Of a stretch of 30,368 nt of DNA, positions 16,778 through 24,191 are shown piece by piece. The translations under genes and the position numbers were made by a program. The notes under the pieces were generated by a model. It was not told where the DNA came from and searched no databases. It was given only the letters and a program-made list of their open reading frames with translations. The stretch is from Stigonema ocellatum SAG 48.90 = DSM 106950. GTDB taxonomy: Bacteria > Cyanobacteriota > Cyanobacteriia > Cyanobacteriales > Nostocaceae. The DNA lies in NCBI GenBank assembly GCA_016903675.1, contig JADQBA010000108.1, positions 1 to 30,368 on the forward strand, written 5' to 3'. Each line of letters starts with the position of its first letter. Within the stretch, counting starts at the first letter, position 1.

Positions 16778-17515
16778 CTAGTTGCGCTCCTCAACGTTAA
16801 CTGGTAGCTGTTTTAAATCTGGCAGTTCTACCAGTTGTTTTTCCGTCTCCTTGATTGTCATGGGTAATCGTAGAGGTTCGGGTTTGTCTATCCAACAATT
16901 GGCGATGGGTAGAGTTTGCTCCAAATCGTCCAAGGGTCGAGGAATCACCATAACAGCGTTCAACTCCCCAACCCTTTCAGCTTCCAGCATTCCTGCTTCC
17001 ACAGCTACGGCCACATCTGCCACGGAACCTCGGATAATAGCGGTACACAAACCCGCACCAATGGTTTCATAGGCTGCAAACTGAACCTCTGCTGATTTAA
17101 GCATAACGTCGGCAGCAGCGACCATGGCAGGAAAACCCCGAGTTTCAAGCAGACCGATCGCTTGATTACTCAAGCGACTAGAGCCGTTCCCTTGAGTAAG
17201 CTGAGCTAAGCGACTGCTGATGGGAAGGACTGCTTCCAGGTTGGCTAAGGGTCGGGCAATGACTAAACTTGAAATCAATTGACCAAATTGTTCGGCAGTG
17301 TCCGCTCCCGCTTCCACCGCTAGACGGACATCTGAAATTCCACCTCGCACAATGGCTGTACAATGACCACTACCAATTTTTTCATACCCGACTAAGGTCA
17401 CGTCTGCCGACTTCAGCATCATATCAGCAGTACCGACAATAGCCGGAAAACTGCGAGTGGATACTAAACCCAGCGCCCCCTCTTTCAAGTTTTCGATCCG
17501 CTTGCGTTCCTCCAT
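16778..17515 (-). CDS. ccmO: Carboxysome shell protein CcmO (tandem BMC domains)
   Basis: 245 residues with two BMC (Pfam00936-type) domains: about 12-100 (ALGLVSTRSFPAIVGTADMM, pore loop KIGSGH 46-51) and about 117-205 (AIGLLETRGFPAMVAAADVM, pore loop TIGAGL 151-156). The C-terminal extension of ~40 residues is charged. Tandem-BMC proteins form pseudo-hexameric trimers in the shell facets, and CcmO is needed for beta-carboxysome assembly. Compared with CcmK (KIGSGR), the pore loops end in His and Leu, which would change the pore. AGAGG lies 7 nt before the ATG. It is 34 nt downstream of ccmN and is the last gene of the ccm operon, convergent with cupS. Confidence 0.95.
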   Translation of the reverse strand: MEERKRIENLKEGALGLVSTRSFPAIVGTADMMLKSADVTLVGYEKIGSGHCTAIVRGGISDVRLAVEAGADTAEQFGQLISSLVIARPLANLEAVLPISSRLAQLTQGNGSSRLSNQAIGLLETRGFPAMVAAADVMLKSAEVQFAAYETIGAGLCTAIIRGSVADVAVAVEAGMLEAERVGELNAVMVIPRPLDDLEQTLPIANCWIDKPEPLRLPMTIKETEKQLVELPDLKQLPVNVEERN

Positions 17516-17549
17516 CTTAGACCTCTACTAGAATCTGGTGGTTTCTGAC

Positions 17550-18125
17550 TTAACTACTGTTGGAGGAAGACTGTTCATTTTGGAGTGGAGCGTTTAAGGA
17601 TTGTCTATGAGGTAACAGCGTTGATAACAGTCTATTCAGCTTAGCTTGCCCATAGACTTTAGTGACAGAAACCTCCAATAAATCTGGTGCTGGCTGATCT
17701 GGTGCTGGGGGATTTGAGGAGGACTCAGAGGCTGGAGTGGTTGCAACCTCTTCTGCTTTGGGTTCTGCATTTTGACGACTTGTATCTCCGATTACAGAAG
17801 CAGGTGCCACAACTTCTCCCCACCCGATGGAGCTATTCAAAATAGTCGTTGCCGAACCGATGCAGGCATTAGCTCCAATCTTACCCTTACCGACGATCAG
17901 AACTCCCGCTCCAATATTTGCTCCTTCCTCCACTTCAATGGTTCCTTGGTGGGCATGCAGAATTGCTCCCATACCAATACACGCTCCCGCAGCAATTATA
18001 ACCCGACTTTCTGGATCTGCTTGGAGTAGAACTCCGGGCGCGATGACAGCACCCGGATGAATAGTCACATTGCCACTTACGCAAAAATGGGAATGGTTCA
18101 TGGGTTGCAGTGGCGGCAAATACAT
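17550..18125 (-). CDS. ccmN: Carboxysome assembly protein CcmN
   Basis: 191 residues. Residues ~14-115 are left-handed beta-helix hexapeptide repeats (VTIHPGAVIAPGVLL, ACIGMGAIL, ANIGAGVLIVGKGKIG). A Pro/Ser/Ala/Glu-rich linker covers about 116-150. The C-terminal amphipathic helix at 157-173 (VYGQAKLNRLLSTLLPH) is the encapsulation peptide that binds CcmK shell protein, while the N-terminal domain binds CcmM. CcmN thus links the Rubisco-CcmM core to the shell. AGAGG lies 11 nt before the chosen ATG; an internal Met9 is a possible alternative. A 300-bp repeat-bearing gap separates it from ccmM. Confidence 0.94.
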   Translation of the reverse strand: MYLPPLQPMNHSHFCVSGNVTIHPGAVIAPGVLLQADPESRVIIAAGACIGMGAILHAHQGTIEVEEGANIGAGVLIVGKGKIGANACIGSATTILNSSIGWGEVVAPASVIGDTSRQNAEPKAEEVATTPASESSSNPPAPDQPAPDLLEVSVTKVYGQAKLNRLLSTLLPHRQSLNAPLQNEQSSSNSS

Positions 18126-18435
18126 CGGAATGAGAACCTCTAAGTACAGACAGGGATAATATCAAGTCCTGTTAAAGACTGATCGTTAAGACCGCACAGA
18201 GAAGTCCGAGGGCGTATTGCAATACGCCCCTACACTTGCCTGCAACGATTACTTGGATTTATACGGGAGTCGTCTCCAAGTCAGCGGGTCAGCGTAGTTC
18301 TTCTAAAAACTAGGACTTTGAGCTAGGCTCGTTCGCGTTCCTTGCGTCTCCCCTTGGGAGAAGCCCCGTCTATAGGTGAGCGGGGTTGCTGACAACTAAT
18401 TAACCAGACTTGATATAATTTAAAAGATGGGCTAT
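18126..18435. other. ccmM-ccmN intergenic region with dispersed repeats
   Basis: About 310 bp without a gene. Contains the perfect palindrome GGGCGTATTGCAATACGCCC at 18210-18229, also found at 27209-27228. A segment at about 18329-18363 (CGTTCGCG, GCGTCTCCCCTTGGGAGAAG) belongs to the same family as 9901-10049. This is a long gap inside the ccm operon, so a secondary ccmN promoter or processing site is possible. Confidence 0.6.
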
Positions 18436-20136
18436 TTATTTACCTGGTCGTTGGATAATTGTCTCCAGAACCCTGCGCTTGGCATTCGGGTCAATACCAA
18501 ATAGACGCACGTATTCTCCGGTGTATTCAGTGAGACAATCTTTCAGGGCAGCGATCACATCCGATTCCCGCTTGCCTTCAATGGGAGTACCACTTTGCCA
18601 AGAGCTTGTGCGGAACCGACGCTGATCCGCGTGTTCTGTACCGATTTGGTAACCTTGTGACAGCAACTGACGCACCTGCTCTACGGCCTCTGGACTGAGT
18701 TTGCCACTGTCCACTGAAGTAGTAGATCTGTCGCTAGAGGGAGTTGGCACATAATAACTGGAACTGCTAGAGGGAGTTGCAGAAGCCGTGCTATTATTCG
18801 TGGTTGTGTTAGAGGACTGACCGTTAGGTCGTTGGATAATTGTCTCCATAACCCTGCGCTTGGCTTTGGGGTCAATGCCAAATAGACGCACGTATTCTCC
18901 AGTGTGTTCAGCGAGACAATCTTCTAGCGCTGCGATCGCTTCCGATTCCCGCTTAGCAACAATGGGAGTACAACTTTGCCAAGAACTCGTCTGGAACCGA
19001 CGCTTATCAGCATGCTCTGTACCGATGTGGTAACCCTGGGACACCAACTGGCGCACATGTTCTATGAACTCTGGACTCAGTTTCCCACTTGGCACTGAAC
19101 CATTGGATCTGCTGAGCGAGGGAGTTGCAGAAGCCGTGGTTGAAGTGGTATAAGAAGTGGTGGTTTTCAAAGAGGGCTGACTGTTAGGCCGTTGGATAAT
19201 TGTCTCCAGAACCCTGCGCTTGGCCTTGGGGTCAATGCCAAATAGACGCACGTATTCTCCAGTGTGTTCAGCTAGACAATCTTCTAGAGCTGCGATTGCT
19301 TCTGGCTGTTGCTTTGCTTGGATGGGAGTACAACTTTGCCAAGAACTTGTCTGGAACCGACGCTGATCCGCATGTTCTGTACCAATTTGGTATCCTTGGG
19401 ATAATAACTGACGTACCTGCTCGACTGCCTCTGAACTCAAGTGGGTACTTTGCTCTTGACTATTGAAACGACTCATACTACCGTTAGATTGTTTTGCCTC
19501 GAAGGATTTATTAAGTTCATTACGGACAGGAGTAATACAGGCGACATTCTCGACACACTGATAGCCTGAACGCAAAGCATGATTTATTCCCAGCACATGG
19601 CTAGCAAATTGACTGTCAGTTGCCTGCACATCAGGCAGGCGATCAGCTTGCTGCTGGTTGGTAATCACAGATCCCGAAGGGATGTACTTTCCGGCAGGAA
19701 TTTCTACATCCTGGATCAGAGTATGCATCATCACAATGCAACCGTTACCCACCCGAGCGTTAAATACCGTGGAGCGAAAGCCGATAAAACAGTTATCTCC
19801 AACATAAGCTGGTCCATGAATTAATGCCATGTGGGTAATAGAGGCATTATTTCCGATCCAGACAGAGTATGAATTGTTGTCATCTCCTAGGACCTCACCT
19901 TGCTCTAGACCGTGAATCACAACCCCATCTTGAACATTGGTGCCTTCGCCAATGTGGAAAGGACTGCCTTCATCCGCCCGGATGGAAGTTCCCGGAGAAA
20001 TCATAACATTCGCACCAATGCGAACATCCCCAATGATATTGGAGAAAGAGTGGATATAAGCCGTGCGATCAATTATTGGTTCCGCCAAGTTTTTTGACCA
20101 AGGGGTTGGCGGAGCCGCATAACTACGGACTGCCAT
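18436..20136 (-). CDS. ccmM: Carboxysome scaffold CcmM (gamma-carbonic anhydrase + three RbcS-like domains)
   Basis: 566 residues from the ATG at 20136 (MAVRSYAAPPTPW). Residues 1-~210 are a gamma-carbonic anhydrase beta-helix with Zn-ligand-type His75, His102 and His107. Cys194 and Cys200 match the disulfide pair required for activity in characterised CcmM proteins, so the domain is probably active. Three Rubisco small-subunit-like domains follow, about 233-317, 353-437 and 481-564, joined by Ser/Thr-rich linkers; they gather Rubisco into the carboxysome core. Domains 1 and 2 have Cys pairs (269/287 and 389/407); domain 3 has Gly516 in place of the first Cys and keeps only Cys534. AGGAGG at 20146-20151, 9 nt upstream, fixes the start; a nine-codon longer reading from 20163 overlaps this site and is unlikely. 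Met221 could start a short Rubisco-binding form. Confidence 0.96.
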   Translation of the reverse strand: MAVRSYAAPPTPWSKNLAEPIIDRTAYIHSFSNIIGDVRIGANVMISPGTSIRADEGSPFHIGEGTNVQDGVVIHGLEQGEVLGDDNNSYSVWIGNNASITHMALIHGPAYVGDNCFIGFRSTVFNARVGNGCIVMMHTLIQDVEIPAGKYIPSGSVITNQQQADRLPDVQATDSQFASHVLGINHALRSGYQCVENVACITPVRNELNKSFEAKQSNGSMSRFNSQEQSTHLSSEAVEQVRQLLSQGYQIGTEHADQRRFQTSSWQSCTPIQAKQQPEAIAALEDCLAEHTGEYVRLFGIDPKAKRRVLETIIQRPNSQPSLKTTTSYTTSTTASATPSLSRSNGSVPSGKLSPEFIEHVRQLVSQGYHIGTEHADKRRFQTSSWQSCTPIVAKRESEAIAALEDCLAEHTGEYVRLFGIDPKAKRRVMETIIQRPNGQSSNTTTNNSTASATPSSSSSYYVPTPSSDRSTTSVDSGKLSPEAVEQVRQLLSQGYQIGTEHADQRRFRTSSWQSGTPIEGKRESDVIAALKDCLTEYTGEYVRLFGIDPNAKRRVLETIIQRPGK

Positions 20137-20145
20137 TAGTGAATG

Positions 20146-20151
20146 CCTCCT
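20146..20151 (-). promoter_or_regulatory. Strong Shine-Dalgarno fixing the ccmM start
   Basis: AGGAGG on the minus strand, 9 nt before the ATG at 20136. It lies inside the longer open frame, arguing against a start at 20163. Confidence 0.8.
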
Positions 20152-20183
20152 AACTGAAAACACGATGTAGATTGTATAATTCG

Positions 20184-20453
20184 GTGACTGGGGACTAGGG
20201 ATTGGGGACTAGGGATTGGGGATTAGGGATTGGGGATTGGGGATTAGGGATTGGGGATTGGGGATTGGGGATTGGGGATTAGGGATTGGGGATTAGGGAA
20301 TGATGATGAGAATATTCCCCAGTCACCAGTCACCAGTCCCCAGTCACCAGTCACCAGTCCCCATTCCCCAGTCACCAGTCACCAGTCCCCAGTCACCAGT
20401 CCCCATTCCCCATTCCCCATTCCCCATTCCCCATTCCCCATTCCCCATTCCCT
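20184..20453. repeat. Two-armed heptad repeat array (STRR type) with 25-bp core, copy 2
   Basis: The G-rich left arm (GGGGATT, AGGGATT, GGGGACT units) and C-rich right arm (CCAGTCACCAGTCCC, then CCCCATT units) join at GGGAATGATGATGAG-AATATTCCCC, 20296-20320. This core is the exact reverse complement of the core at 16185-16209. It occupies the ccmL-ccmM gap of the ccm operon and can fold into a very large RNA hairpin. Copies 1 and 2 are in inverted orientation about 4.1 kb apart. Confidence 0.85.
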
Positions 20454-20457
20454 ATGG

Positions 20458-20775
20458 TTAGCGATTTAGCGGGGACTGATATTCGTCTTTCTTGCTGTAA
20501 AGGGGGCGATTGTCAACGCTGACAGTGTCAATAATCCCGACTACCAACGCGTCAACAGGACGCATTTCACTCCCTGGGCTTTGACGAGCCGCACTGCCAC
20601 GAGTAACCAGCACCCACTCGTCTAGTCCTGCCCCCACACTATCGGCTGCCACCTCATATCTTGGTAGAGGCTGTCCTTTTTCATCTAGAAACTGCAACAG
20701 CAGAAGTTTGACACCTCTGAGACTAGGCTCTTTGTGAGTACTGACAACCGTGCCGCAAACTTTAGCAATTTGCAT
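20458..20775 (-). CDS. ccmL: Carboxysome vertex protein CcmL
   Basis: 105 residues, the EutN/CcmL pentamer family. The start MQIAKVCGTVVSTHK and blocks GVKLLLLQFLDEKG, AADSVGAGLDEWVLVTRGSAAR and DALVVGIIDTVSV are characteristic. Pentamers cap the twelve vertices of the carboxysome shell. Full length for the family. It begins 6 nt after ccmK1, so the two are cotranscribed and possibly translationally coupled. Its stop abuts the heptad array that separates it from ccmM. Confidence 0.95.
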   Translation of the reverse strand: MQIAKVCGTVVSTHKEPSLRGVKLLLLQFLDEKGQPLPRYEVAADSVGAGLDEWVLVTRGSAARQSPGSEMRPVDALVVGIIDTVSVDNRPLYSKKDEYQSPLNR

Positions 20776-20781
20776 CGGATT

Positions 20782-21123
20782 CTACGGTCTACCGAGAGGG
20801 CGAATGCCGCTAACGCTATCTCGGAATTGTTCAACATCTTCGGTGTAACGAATGGGCAGAACGTATTCGAGGTTTTCGTGGGGACGTGCAATAATATGGG
20901 TCGATAAGACCTGTCCGCCATTCACGCGCTTGACGGATTCAACTCCCGCCGACACTGAGGCTTGCACTTCCGAAACATCTCCACGAACAATTACAGTCAC
21001 GCGACCGCTACCAATTTTTTCGTAGCCTACGAGGGTGACTCGGGCGGCTTTAACCATCGCATCAGCAGCTTCCACGACAGCAGGAAAGCCTAAGGTTTCG
21101 ATCATTCCAACAGCAATTGCCAT
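20782..21123 (-). CDS. ccmK1: Carboxysome shell hexamer protein CcmK1
   Basis: 113 residues, single BMC domain (MAIAVGMIETLGFPAVVEAA, pore loop KIGSGR at 36-41). The C-terminal tail (EQFRDSVSGIRPLGRP) is longer than in the neighbouring copy; this length difference and the K2-K1-L order support the K1 label. It forms hexamers tiling the shell facets with a positively charged pore thought to pass bicarbonate. The region shared with CcmK2 is nearly identical, indicating tandem duplication with little divergence. No strong Shine-Dalgarno was seen. Confidence 0.94.
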   Translation of the reverse strand: MAIAVGMIETLGFPAVVEAADAMVKAARVTLVGYEKIGSGRVTVIVRGDVSEVQASVSAGVESVKRVNGGQVLSTHIIARPHENLEYVLPIRYTEDVEQFRDSVSGIRPLGRP

Positions 21124-21205
21124 GATTTCTAATTCTTAATAAAGTTTGTGAATGTACAAAGTGAAGAATTTTTGATGAATATTGATGAATATTCAGTTGA
21201 CCCAG

Positions 21206-21514
21206 TTAGACACGAAACTGTGTAACGGCTTCAGTGTAACGAATGGGCAGGACGAACTCCAGGTTTTCGTGAGGACGGGCTATAATGTGGGTGGACAAAA
21301 CTTCACCGCCGTTCACACGCTTGACAGATTCAACGCCAGCTGCTACCGAGGCTTGCACCTCCGAAACATCTCCGCGAACAATCACAGTCACTCGACCACT
21401 GCCGATTTTCTCGTAGCCCACGAGGGTAACTCTGGCTGCTTTTACCATGGCATCAGCAGCTTCCACGACAGCAGGAAAGCCCTTAGTCTCAATCATTCCA
21501 ACAGCGATAGGCAT
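21206..21514 (-). CDS. ccmK2: Carboxysome shell hexamer protein CcmK2
   Basis: 102 residues, single BMC domain with pore loop KIGSGR at 36-41 and a short C-terminus ending TEAVTQFRV. The start MPIAVGMIETKGF at 21514 is chosen over a six-codon longer reading (MIVGDN...) because CcmK proteins begin M-x-IAVGM and AGGGG lies 5 nt upstream (21520-21524). It is the first gene of the ccm operon and normally the dominant shell protein. It is divergent from ndhF4 across a ~770-bp regulatory region. Confidence 0.95.
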   Translation of the reverse strand: MPIAVGMIETKGFPAVVEAADAMVKAARVTLVGYEKIGSGRVTVIVRGDVSEVQASVAAGVESVKRVNGGEVLSTHIIARPHENLEFVLPIRYTEAVTQFRV

Positions 21515-22286
21515 ATTATCCCCTACAATCATTGCACAAGTCTTTGACGATAACTTTAGCCGTAAGGCCCATCATGAGAATTCTGACGGGGGTAGCCATT
21601 GTTTAGCTTCATCAAACCTTTTGTGTATCTTAAATATAAGAATAGGACGACCGATCCCCCTTTGACAATATAAGTTACCACAATAGTTTTTATTTTTGTG
21701 ATTAAATAGACTTATCTATAGTGACACAGATGGTTGTGACAGACTTAAACTGTAACATTTTATGATGCAACAAAATTGCCTATAAGCAAAGGTTAGCGGT
21801 TCAATTAGTTATTTTGCTAGCTCAGAATGTTTTTTTCAGGGACATAGGGATTAAGCTGAAATAAAGGGAATTCCAGTTCGCTCTAAAGATTACACCTGAT
21901 CTTACCCCCCCCTGTAATCCTCCCGACCAGGGGGGAATAACTGCTGAGTTCGCTTAAGCAGGAGCGTGCATGTTCACACAGACAACGGTATAACAAAAGT
22001 AATTAACAAAAAATATTGATTGCTCTTTAATCAGATTATGTCAGTTTTACAGGAATCCAAAGCTACCATCCAAAGCAGCCAGAAAGCCCAAAATGAAAGT
22101 TAGTTTTTTTTGACTTTTGAATGAGTGACTTTTGACGAACGCGCAGCGGCGCTAGCCCCCGACCTATTGAGGGCTATTTTATACTCTTTTTTAGGGGATG
22201 CGGGTGTTCCCGTCTGCTCGGAACCATACACCATTTGACAACATTCTTGTGACAAATCACTTTCTCAACCTCCTCTGGTAATTTCA
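21515..22286. promoter_or_regulatory. Divergent control region between ccmK2 (-) and ndhF4 (+)
   Basis: 772 bp with no convincing gene. AT-rich sequence at ~21660-21780 includes GTGACACAGATGG and TGTGACAG. A hairpin, CCCCCCTG/CAGGGGGG, has arms at 21907-21914 and 21928-21935. A G/C-rich block lies at 22139-22210 (AGCCCCCGACCT, GAGGGCTATTTTATAC). A 21-codon ORF at ~22038 (MSVLQESKAT...) has no Shine-Dalgarno and is probably not a gene. Promoters for both low-CO2-responsive operons should be here; I could not define -10/-35 boxes or a regulator site reliably. Confidence 0.45.
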
Positions 22287-24131
22287 ATGACTGAGTTCCT
22301 GTTACAAACGAGTTGGTGGGTGCCCTGTTATGGCTTAGTTGGCGCTATTTTAACCCTACCGTGGTCTACTGGCATCATCCGCAGCACTGGGCCTCGTCCA
22401 GCAGCTTACTTTAACTTGCTGATGACTGTCTTGGCGTTTCTTCATGGCACAATTGTCTTCAGAACGATTTGGGGCCAAGATTCTCAACAGTTAGTATTCC
22501 ACTGGCTAAGAGTGGCAGATTTAGACCTCACCTTTGTTCTGGATATCTCACCAGTCACCATGGGGGCGATGGAATTAGTGACTAGTTTAAGTCTGCTGGC
22601 ACAACTTTTTGCCCTAGGATATTTGGAGAAAGATTGGGCATTGGCCCGTTTCTTCGCTCTCATGGGATTTTTTGAGGGAGCGATGAGTGGACTTGTCATC
22701 AGTGACTCTTTGCTGCTCACCTATGCTCTGCTGGAAATGCTCACTTTGTCAACTTATTTGCTAGTGGGATTTTGGTATGCGCAGCCGCTGGTGGTGACGG
22801 CAGCACGTGACGCCTTTTTGACGAAGCGAGTAGGAGACATTTTACTCCTTATGGGAGTTGTGGCGTTGTCAACCATTGCAGGAAGCTTGAATTTTCCTGA
22901 CCTTTATGAGTGGACGGAAACAGCAACATTGCCGAATACAGTGGCAACACTGTTGGGTTTAGCTTTGATTGCTGGTCCTACGGGTAAATGCGCTCAATTC
23001 CCACTCCATCTTTGGTTAGATGAGGCTATGGAAGGACCTAACCCAGCCTCAATCTTACGAAATTCCGTGGTGGTGGCTTGCGGTGCCTATGTGCTGATTA
23101 AGCTCCAGCCGATTTTAACCCTTTCCCCCGTGGCCCTGACTACCTTGGTAGTTATTGGTACGGTGACGGCTATAGGAGCAACTCTTGTGGCGATCGCCCA
23201 AATTGACATCAAGCGAGCCTTGTCCCATTCAACGAGTGCTTACTTGGGATTGGTGTTTATGGCAGTTGGCACCCAATGGACCGATTTTGCCCTGCTTTTG
23301 CTATTTACCCATGCCATTGCCAAAGCACTTTTATTCATGAGCGTAGGTTCAGTGATTGTCACAACAAACAACCAAAACCTAACGGAATCAGGGGGACTCT
23401 GGTCGCGGATGCCAGCAACAACCACAGCCTTTTTGGTCGGTTCAGCTAGCTTGATTGGGCTACCACCACTAGGAGGCTTTTGGGCACTGCAACTAGGATT
23501 CAATGACCTTTGGGGTACCCACCCCGCTCTTGTGTCCGTGTTGCTATTGGTCAACACCCTGACGGCATTGAACTTAACCCGCGTGTTTCGTCTCGTTTTC
23601 TTGGGTGAACCTCAGCCTAAGACCAAGCGAACACCAGAGGTTCCGTGGCTCATGGCTGTGCCCATGGTCAGTTTAATAGTCTTGACCTTCCTAATCCCAG
23701 TGATGATGAATAGCTTGTCCATAATACCAAGCTGGGAGTATATCAACAAAATGTCCGTGGTGCTGCTGGTTTTATCAAGCTTGGTCGGCTGTGGTATTGG
23801 ATCTACTATCTATCTGCACAAGGCATGGTCGAGATCGGTGCTACGACCCTGGAGATTCCTACAAGACTTACTGAGTTATGACTTTTACATTGACCGAGTT
23901 TATCGCCTGAGCGTCGTTTTTGGCGTTTCAGTGATGTCTCGATTTAGCGCTTGGTTTGACCGCTATGTGGTGGATGGGGTAGTTAACTTTGTTGGCTTAG
24001 CCTCTATTTTCAGCGGTCAGCAGCTCAAGTACAGCATCTCTGGTCGAACCCAGAGTTATTTGCTGACGATTTTCCTGGGTGTCAGTTTCTTTGGTTTACT
24101 AATAACTAGGAGAAGTTGGATCGGTTTATGA
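22287..24131 (+). CDS. ndhF4: NDH-1 CO2-uptake subunit NdhF4
   Basis: 614 residues, NuoL/NdhF family, paralogous to the protein at 11213-13075 along its full length. It shares the CO2-uptake signature HLWLDEAMEGPNPASILRNS in place of the canonical IHAATM block, and Glu114 (GYLEKDW). The C-terminal lateral-helix region reads LLSYDFYIDRVYRLS. It is called F4 because the downstream partner has the short CupB length and the cluster adjoins ccmK2. NDH-1MS' is the constitutive, lower-affinity CO2-uptake complex in model species. The start MTEFLLQTSWWVPCYG aligns with NdhF3; no strong Shine-Dalgarno. Confidence 0.94.
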   Translation: MTEFLLQTSWWVPCYGLVGAILTLPWSTGIIRSTGPRPAAYFNLLMTVLAFLHGTIVFRTIWGQDSQQLVFHWLRVADLDLTFVLDISPVTMGAMELVTSLSLLAQLFALGYLEKDWALARFFALMGFFEGAMSGLVISDSLLLTYALLEMLTLSTYLLVGFWYAQPLVVTAARDAFLTKRVGDILLLMGVVALSTIAGSLNFPDLYEWTETATLPNTVATLLGLALIAGPTGKCAQFPLHLWLDEAMEGPNPASILRNSVVVACGAYVLIKLQPILTLSPVALTTLVVIGTVTAIGATLVAIAQIDIKRALSHSTSAYLGLVFMAVGTQWTDFALLLLFTHAIAKALLFMSVGSVIVTTNNQNLTESGGLWSRMPATTTAFLVGSASLIGLPPLGGFWALQLGFNDLWGTHPALVSVLLLVNTLTALNLTRVFRLVFLGEPQPKTKRTPEVPWLMAVPMVSLIVLTFLIPVMMNSLSIIPSWEYINKMSVVLLVLSSLVGCGIGSTIYLHKAWSRSVLRPWRFLQDLLSYDFYIDRVYRLSVVFGVSVMSRFSAWFDRYVVDGVVNFVGLASIFSGQQLKYSISGRTQSYLLTIFLGVSFFGLLITRRSWIGL

Positions 24132-24136
24132 CTTCT

Positions 24137-24190
24137 GCCCCCCACTCCCCACTCCCCCACTCCCCCACTCCCCCACTCCCCCACTCCCCT
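24137..24190. repeat. CCCCCACT heptad/octad array in the ndhF4-ndhD4 gap
   Basis: C-rich repeat units (CCCCACT, CCCCCACT) fill nearly the entire 60-nt gap and end 1-2 nt before the ndhD4 ATG. The mRNA leader is therefore pyrimidine-rich with no Shine-Dalgarno. Confidence 0.8.
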
Positions 24191-24191
24191 A

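Noticed and set aside
22038..22103. 21-codon ORF MSVLQESKAT in the ccmK2-ndhF4 gap
   Set aside because: No Shine-Dalgarno and no recognised homology; likely chance.
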